9,162 nt of DNA from Actinomycetales bacterium (lineage in GTDB: Bacteria; Actinomycetota; Actinomycetes; Actinomycetales; Cellulomonadaceae), in NCBI GenBank assembly GCA_015655615.1, contig JAATES010000098.1, forward strand, positions 1-9,162. Direction: 5' to 3'. The position numbers and the translations under genes are program-made. The notes beneath the pieces were generated by a model that saw only the letters and a program-made list of their open reading frames with translations, had not been told where the DNA came from and searched no databases. This document shows, piece by piece, positions 6,209-9,162 of the stretch (positions are counted from its first letter, which is position 1; every line of letters begins with the position of its first letter).

Positions 6209-6591
6209 GATAGTGCCACCAGCGGGACGCGGCTGCTTCCGATCTGGCCTGCGGCACCCGCATCGCCTCCGGTCAGACGAGCAAGGACCTGCTCTGCAGC
6301 CGCGATGACATGCTCGACATCCTGATCGCTGACGCGATACCACGACGAACGTCCGGCGAGCCGAACCTCCACCAGTCCGGCTTCTCGCAACGTGGCCAGA
6401 TGCGCGGACACCGTGGACTGGGCCAGGCCGAGCACCGCAGTCACATCGGTGACCCGTTGCTCGCTGCGCGCCAGGAGGTGGACCATCGCCAGGCGGTTGG
6501 GTTCGGCGAGTGCATGGAGCAACCTGGCCACCCGCTGATGGTCATGCACGGGCATGCGCTCACCGCAGTCCAATTCTTGATCCATCGTCAT
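6205..6591 (-). CDS. ArsR/SmtB-family metal-responsive transcriptional repressor
   Basis: Seen: 128 residues with a winged helix-turn-helix. ALAEPNRLAMVHLL (27-40) is the family's opening helix motif. DVTAVLGLAQSTVSAHLATL (49-68) carries the recognition helix. GLVEVRLAGRSSWYRV (72-87) is the wing. Such dimers bind promoter DNA and release it on metal binding; the overlapping exporter gene implies zinc, cadmium or cobalt as signal. The classical metal residues are mostly absent. The ELCVGDL cysteine position is V47, and of SmtB's Asp/His/His/Glu set in the last helix I can align only D89 with D91 in place of His. Candidate ligands are instead C9, H16 and H18 near the N-terminus. A 20-residue Gly/Ala-rich tail runs into the exporter start. 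The ATG at 6591 is used here; a second ATG at 6585 is possible. No ribosome site precedes either, suggesting a leaderless message. Confidence 0.92.
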   Translation of the reverse strand: MTMDQELDCGERMPVHDHQRVARLLHALAEPNRLAMVHLLARSEQRVTDVTAVLGLAQSTVSAHLATLREAGLVEVRLAGRSSWYRVSDQDVEHVIAAAEQVLARLTGGDAGAAGQIGSSRVPLVALS

Positions 6592-6594
6592 ACG

Positions 6595-6607
6595 GCGATG
6601 GTATCGC
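6595..6607 (-). promoter_or_regulatory. candidate operator of the ArsR repressor
   Basis: Seen: GCGAT-ACC-ATCGC, a perfect 5-3-5 inverted repeat lying 3 bases upstream of the repressor ATG and overlapping the proposed -10 element. ArsR-family proteins typically bind short imperfect palindromes around their own promoter, so the position suits autoregulation. The repeat is short and its bases do not match a known consensus that I can cite, so this is a candidate only. Confidence 0.35.
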
Positions 6608-6627
6608 TATCTCTCGATGCATGGCAA
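6600..6627 (-). promoter_or_regulatory. candidate promoter of the arsR-exporter pair
   Basis: Seen on the minus strand: TTGCCA (6627-6622), 16 bases, GATACC (6605-6600). The -35 element is good and the -10 element poor. Transcription would start at about 6593-6591, at the A of the repressor ATG, which fits the absence of a Shine-Dalgarno sequence. Weak evidence on its own. Confidence 0.33.
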
Positions 6628-6659
6628 GAGCAGAGGCCAGCCGAGGTCGGCATGCGGAA

Positions 6660-7013
6660 CTAGGCCCAGCCGAGTTCGTGCAGTCGCTCGTCATCGATGC
6701 CGAAGTAGTGCCCCACCTCATGCATGATCGTGATGTGGACCTCCTCGACCACATCCGCCATTGACTCACAGATGCGCAATGTGGGCGAGCGGAAGATGGT
6801 GATCTTGTCCGGCAGCGTGCCCGCCGACCAGAAGTTGTCACGCTCTGTCAGCGGGATGCCGTCATACAGCCCCAGCAGGGAGGGATCCCACTCGGGGGCG
6901 TCCGGCTCGATCACAAAGGCGACGTTGGACAGCTGCGAGGCGGCCTTGGCCGGGATCGCGTCGATGGCATCGGCCACGATCTGCGCAAAGTCCTCATCAC
7001 TGATCTCCACCAT
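6660..7013 (-). CDS. small zincin-like metallopeptidase (PF06262-type)
   Basis: Seen: 117 residues with a zinc-protease signature near the C-terminus, HEVGHYFGIDDERLHELGW (98-116). H98, H102 and probably D108 would bind zinc, and E99 would be the catalytic base (HExxHxxGxxD). The LLGLYDGIPLTER stretch (46-58) is also typical of this family of minimal zincins, which are widespread in actinobacteria. Substrate and role are unknown to me. No signal peptide or membrane segment, so it should be cytoplasmic. Start: the ATG at 7013 is only 2 bases from the TGAGG ribosome site (7020-7016), while the next codon, GTG at 7010, is 5 bases away, so the true start may be the GTG; the difference is one residue. 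It ends 68 bases upstream of the repressor gene, which seems to have its own promoter, and is divergent from the tRNA. Confidence 0.9.
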   Translation of the reverse strand: MVEISDEDFAQIVADAIDAIPAKAASQLSNVAFVIEPDAPEWDPSLLGLYDGIPLTERDNFWSAGTLPDKITIFRSPTLRICESMADVVEEVHITIMHEVGHYFGIDDERLHELGWA

Positions 7014-7039
7014 GGCCTCATTGTGCCAAAGGCCCGTCT

Positions 7040-7069
7040 TTGCGAGTTTCTGCGTGCAGCCAGTATGCT
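7040..7069 (+). promoter_or_regulatory. promoter of tRNA-Glu
   Basis: Seen: TTGCGA (7040-7045), 18 bases, TATGCT (7064-7069), four of six consensus bases in each element. Transcription from about 7076 would give a 35-base leader before the mature tRNA end at 7111. It lies in the 97-base divergent gap with the metallopeptidase gene, whose own promoter I could not identify. Confidence 0.5.
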
Positions 7070-7110
7070 GAGACGGTTCTCGGTGCCCTTGTCGTGGTCA
7101 TCGCCAGCAG

Positions 7111-7186
7111 GCCCCCATCGTCTAGCGGCCTAGGACACCGCCCTTTCACGGCGGCAGCACGGGTTCGAATCCCGTTGGGGGTACCA
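7111..7186 (+). tRNA. tRNA-Glu (anticodon TTC)
   Basis: Seen: a complete 76-base cloverleaf. The acceptor stem GCCCCCA (7111-7117) pairs with TGGGGGT (7176-7182), with a G-T pair at the tip as in other actinobacterial tRNA-Glu. The anticodon stem is CCGCC/GGCGG, with loop CTTTCAC (7143-7149) and anticodon TTC at 7145-7147. The T arm contains GGTTCGAATCC. The discriminator is A7183 and CCA is encoded (7184-7186). It reads GAA and, by wobble, GAG codons. It is intact, not interrupted by an insertion. Confidence 0.98.
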
Positions 7187-7190
7187 CCGC

Positions 7191-7228
7191 GGCCCCTCGT
7201 CGATCCTCAGCCGTTCCCCGCGAGGGCC
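7191..7228. terminator. weak hairpin between tRNA-Glu and the convergent regulator gene
   Basis: Seen: GGCCCCTCG (7191-7199) can pair with CGAGGGCC (7221-7228), 8 base pairs with one bulge and a 21-base loop. It sits just after the tRNA and just before the stop of the convergent LuxR-type gene, where a bidirectional terminator would be expected. The long loop and lack of a T-run keep confidence low. Confidence 0.22.
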
Positions 7229-7230
7229 CG

Positions 7231-9162
7231 TCACCGCTCGGCGCCAGGCGCCCCCGCCGCGTCCGCCCCGCCATCCAGGTGCTCCGGCCGCAGCTGGTCT
7301 CGCCCCTCGATCGCGAGCTTGCGGTACACCGCGGACAAGTGGGTCTCGACGGTCTTGCGCGTCACGTACAGCCGCGCCGAGATCTCACGGTTGCCCAGCC
7401 CGGCGATGGCGAGCTCCGCGACTCGGTGCTCGCTCGGCGTGAGCCGGGGCCGACCCGCACCAGCGACGTGCCGCCCGCCGGCCGCCACGAGCTCCGCCTG
7501 CGCGAACCGTGCGGCGGCGGCGGCCCCGCAACCGGTCAGGACCGTCACGGCGGTGCGCAGGTGCCCGCGGGCCTCGACCCGGTGACCGGCCCGCCGCAGC
7601 ATCGACCCGTAGACGAGCGAGGCGTTGCCGACGCGCAACCGTGCGGTGGTGCTCGCGAGCAGCGCCACGCCCCTCGCCGCGAGCGCGAGCCCCTGTGCGG
7701 GGTCCGCCGCGACGGAGCCCGCCAGGCACAGGGCCTCGCCCACCAGGTGCGGCACCTCGCTGCGCTCGCACTGCGCCAGGTGCTCGTCGGCGCGCAGGCG
7801 TGCCTCGTCGGTCCGGCCCATCGAGCGCAGCGCCTCGACGGCCAGCACCCGCCACGGGAACCAGGTGGGCGAGTCGATCATGAGCTCGGAGAGCAGCTGT
7901 CCGACCCGCTCGGCCGCAGCCAGTGCACCGGCGTGGTCCCCCTGCGCCTGACGCACCAGCGACCGCGCGATCCACACCATCATCGCGCCGTTGAGGGGTG
8001 TGCTGGCGGGCAGCGCCACGGGGAAGGCGTCGAGAACATCGACGGCCTCCTCGACGCGCCCCTGCAGGACGAGCGACTGCGCGAGCCCGCCCCGCCCGAG
8101 GGTGTCGATCAGGACGCTGCCGCTGCCCGCCGGGTCGGCCCCGTCCACGGCCGTGCCGTGGTCGATCATCGCCCGGTAGCAGGCCTCTGCCTCGGGCAGC
8201 GCGCCCGCGTCGAGCTCGTTGAACGCCATGACGAAGCTCGCGGCGACCACCCCGGCGACCGATCCGTCGGCCTGCGCCCGGTCGAGCCCCTCGGTGGCGA
8301 GACGACGGGCCTCGTCGTGGTCGCCGACCCGAGCGAGGAACAGCCGTGGCCACACCCAGTCGCCGCTCTCGGGGTACTGCTCCGGGCTGTCCCAGGGGCC
8401 GACCACCCGGTGCGCGAAGGAGCGGATGGCCGACGCGGGCTGGTTGGTGCCCACCGCGACGGCGAGCTGCTGGACGAGGAGCAGCCGCTCCCCGGCGGTG
8501 CGGCCTCGAAGCTCACCACGCCGCGCCAGCCTGCGACGGGTCGCCGCGACCTGTCCGGGCACGTGCAGCCCGACGGCGGCCCACGCCGCCTCCACGACGA
8601 GCTCGAGTTCCGGGTCGGTGCCCGCGACGACCTCGTAGGCGGCAGCGAGCGTGCCCGACGCCAGGTCGTGCAGGCCCGCGAAGCTGTACGCGGTCGCCAG
8701 GGCGAGGGAACACGGCACGCGCCGCACGGGATCGACGACGAGCGACTCCGCACGGCGCAACGTCTCCACGCAGGCAGGGTCGAAGATCCGCATCTGGGCC
8801 TGACCCAGAGCGAGCAAGAGCTCCGGCAGGTCGGCGGGACCCGCTGGTTCCTCGACCGCGCGGGACAGGAGCGCAACCGCGGAGCGCGGCGCGGCATAGG
8901 CCATGGCCTGGGCCGCTGCCCGCCGCAGCACCGCCACCGCCCACGCGTCCCCTGTGCCCGGGGCTGCCAGCAGGTGCGCGGCCGCGCCGGCGACGTCGCT
9001 GCGGACGCCCAGGGGGCCCGTCTCAGGCGCGCCAGGCACGCGGACCTCGATCCCGTCCGCGAGCAGCCGTGCCGCTCGTCGGTGCAGCTGGGCCACGGTG
9101 TCGGTGCCGACGACAGCCTCGACCGCCGAGCGCAGCAGCGCGTGCCGGAAGGCGAGGGTCGA
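7231..9162 (-). CDS. LuxR-family transcriptional regulator, large ATPase/TPR type (LAL-like), N-terminus beyond right edge
   Basis: Seen: 643 residues of an open frame that runs off the right edge without a start that must be used; a GTG at 9096 is internal, since FRHALLRSAV before it fits the end of a winged region following an AAA/STAND ATPase domain. The middle is helical and alanine-rich, with repeated units such as GRVEEAVDVLDAF, GDHAGALAAAERV and GRTDEARLRADEHL that look like degenerate TPR repeats. The C-terminus has a LuxR/GerE helix-turn-helix, about 51 residues at 7291-7443, with LTPSEHRVAELAIAGLGNRE and KTVETHLSAVYRKL typical of the family. Such MalT/LAL-like proteins activate transcription on binding a ligand and nucleotide. 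The missing N-terminus should hold the Walker motifs. Target genes are unknown. Base composition is clearly higher in GC than the genes to the left, with nearly all codons ending in G or C. Confidence 0.9.
   Translation of the reverse strand, partial: STLAFRHALLRSAVEAVVGTDTVAQLHRRAARLLADGIEVRVPGAPETGPLGVRSDVAGAAAHLLAAPGTGDAWAVAVLRRAAAQAMAYAAPRSAVALLSRAVEEPAGPADLPELLLALGQAQMRIFDPACVETLRRAESLVVDPVRRVPCSLALATAYSFAGLHDLASGTLAAAYEVVAGTDPELELVVEAAWAAVGLHVPGQVAATRRRLARRGELRGRTAGERLLLVQQLAVAVGTNQPASAIRSFAHRVVGPWDSPEQYPESGDWVWPRLFLARVGDHDEARRLATEGLDRAQADGSVAGVVAASFVMAFNELDAGALPEAEACYRAMIDHGTAVDGADPAGSGSVLIDTLGRGGLAQSLVLQGRVEEAVDVLDAFPVALPASTPLNGAMMVWIARSLVRQAQGDHAGALAAAERVGQLLSELMIDSPTWFPWRVLAVEALRSMGRTDEARLRADEHLAQCERSEVPHLVGEALCLAGSVAADPAQGLALAARGVALLASTTARLRVGNASLVYGSMLRRAGHRVEARGHLRTAVTVLTGCGAAAAARFAQAELVAAGGRHVAGAGRPRLTPSEHRVAELAIAGLGNREISARLYVTRKTVETHLSAVYRKLAIEGRDQLRPEHLDGGADAAGAPGAER

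Noticed and set aside
6209..6343. Longer exporter start at the GTG at 6343
   Set aside because: The extra residues are Cys/Arg-rich out-of-frame repressor sequence; the GTGA overlap at 6208-6205 is the natural start.
6640..6651. Palindrome GCCGAGGTCGGC between peptidase and repressor as a terminator
   Set aside because: Only a 4-5 bp stem with a minimal loop and no T-run; expected by chance at this GC content.
7111..7230. Phage or island attachment site at the tRNA-Glu 3' end
   Set aside because: No repeated 3' segment and no integrase in the window; retained only as part of the composition observation.
1..9162. CRISPR array, insertion sequence, toxin-antitoxin pair or defence genes
   Set aside because: I saw no regularly spaced repeats, transposase or integrase motifs, terminal inverted repeats or known defence domains on either strand.

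Overview
The window comes from a high-GC Gram-positive bacterium, most likely an actinomycete. The left 7 kb is roughly 67-70% GC in the 60-base rows I counted by hand. There are GTG starts, stop/start overlaps of 1-4 bases, a tRNA-Glu of actinobacterial type with encoded CCA, a lipoprotein signal with a lipobox, and a zincin common in actinobacteria. I cannot name the genus. All protein genes lie on the minus strand. The tRNA is the only plus-strand gene.

Layout, in the direction of minus-strand transcription (right to left). (1) 9162-7231: C-terminal two thirds or so of a large LuxR-type regulator, cut by the right edge and visibly richer in GC (about 75-80% in sampled rows). (2) 7111-7186: tRNA-Glu(TTC) on the plus strand with a plausible promoter. 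(3) 7013-6660: small HExxH metallopeptidase. (4) 6591-5285: ArsR-family repressor and CzcD-like zinc/cadmium exporter, joined by a GTGA overlap. (5) 5210-4194: UDP-glucose 4-epimerase, galE. (6) 4136-589: four-gene zinc (possibly manganese) ABC importer, comprising a lipoprotein binding protein, an ATPase and two permeases. (7) 414-1: N-terminal part of a DEAD-box RNA helicase, cut by the left edge. No gene-free stretch exceeds 300 bases; the longest, 415-588, holds a hairpin probably ending the importer operon.

The unifying theme of the centre is zinc homeostasis. Uptake and efflux units sit in the same orientation with galE between them. The importer promoter (TTGATA-N17-TAGAAT) overlaps a 15-bp FUR/Zur-type palindrome, TGATAACGATTGTCA, whose first three bases are the galE stop codon. 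In high zinc a Zur-type repressor should shut the importer while the ArsR protein releases the exporter. Because galE runs straight into the importer promoter, the operator could also act as a roadblock to transcription from upstream. The ArsR protein lacks most SmtB-type metal ligands but has an N-terminal Cys/His cluster, so its sensing site may differ from the classical one. I found no phage, IS element, CRISPR array or obvious defence system.
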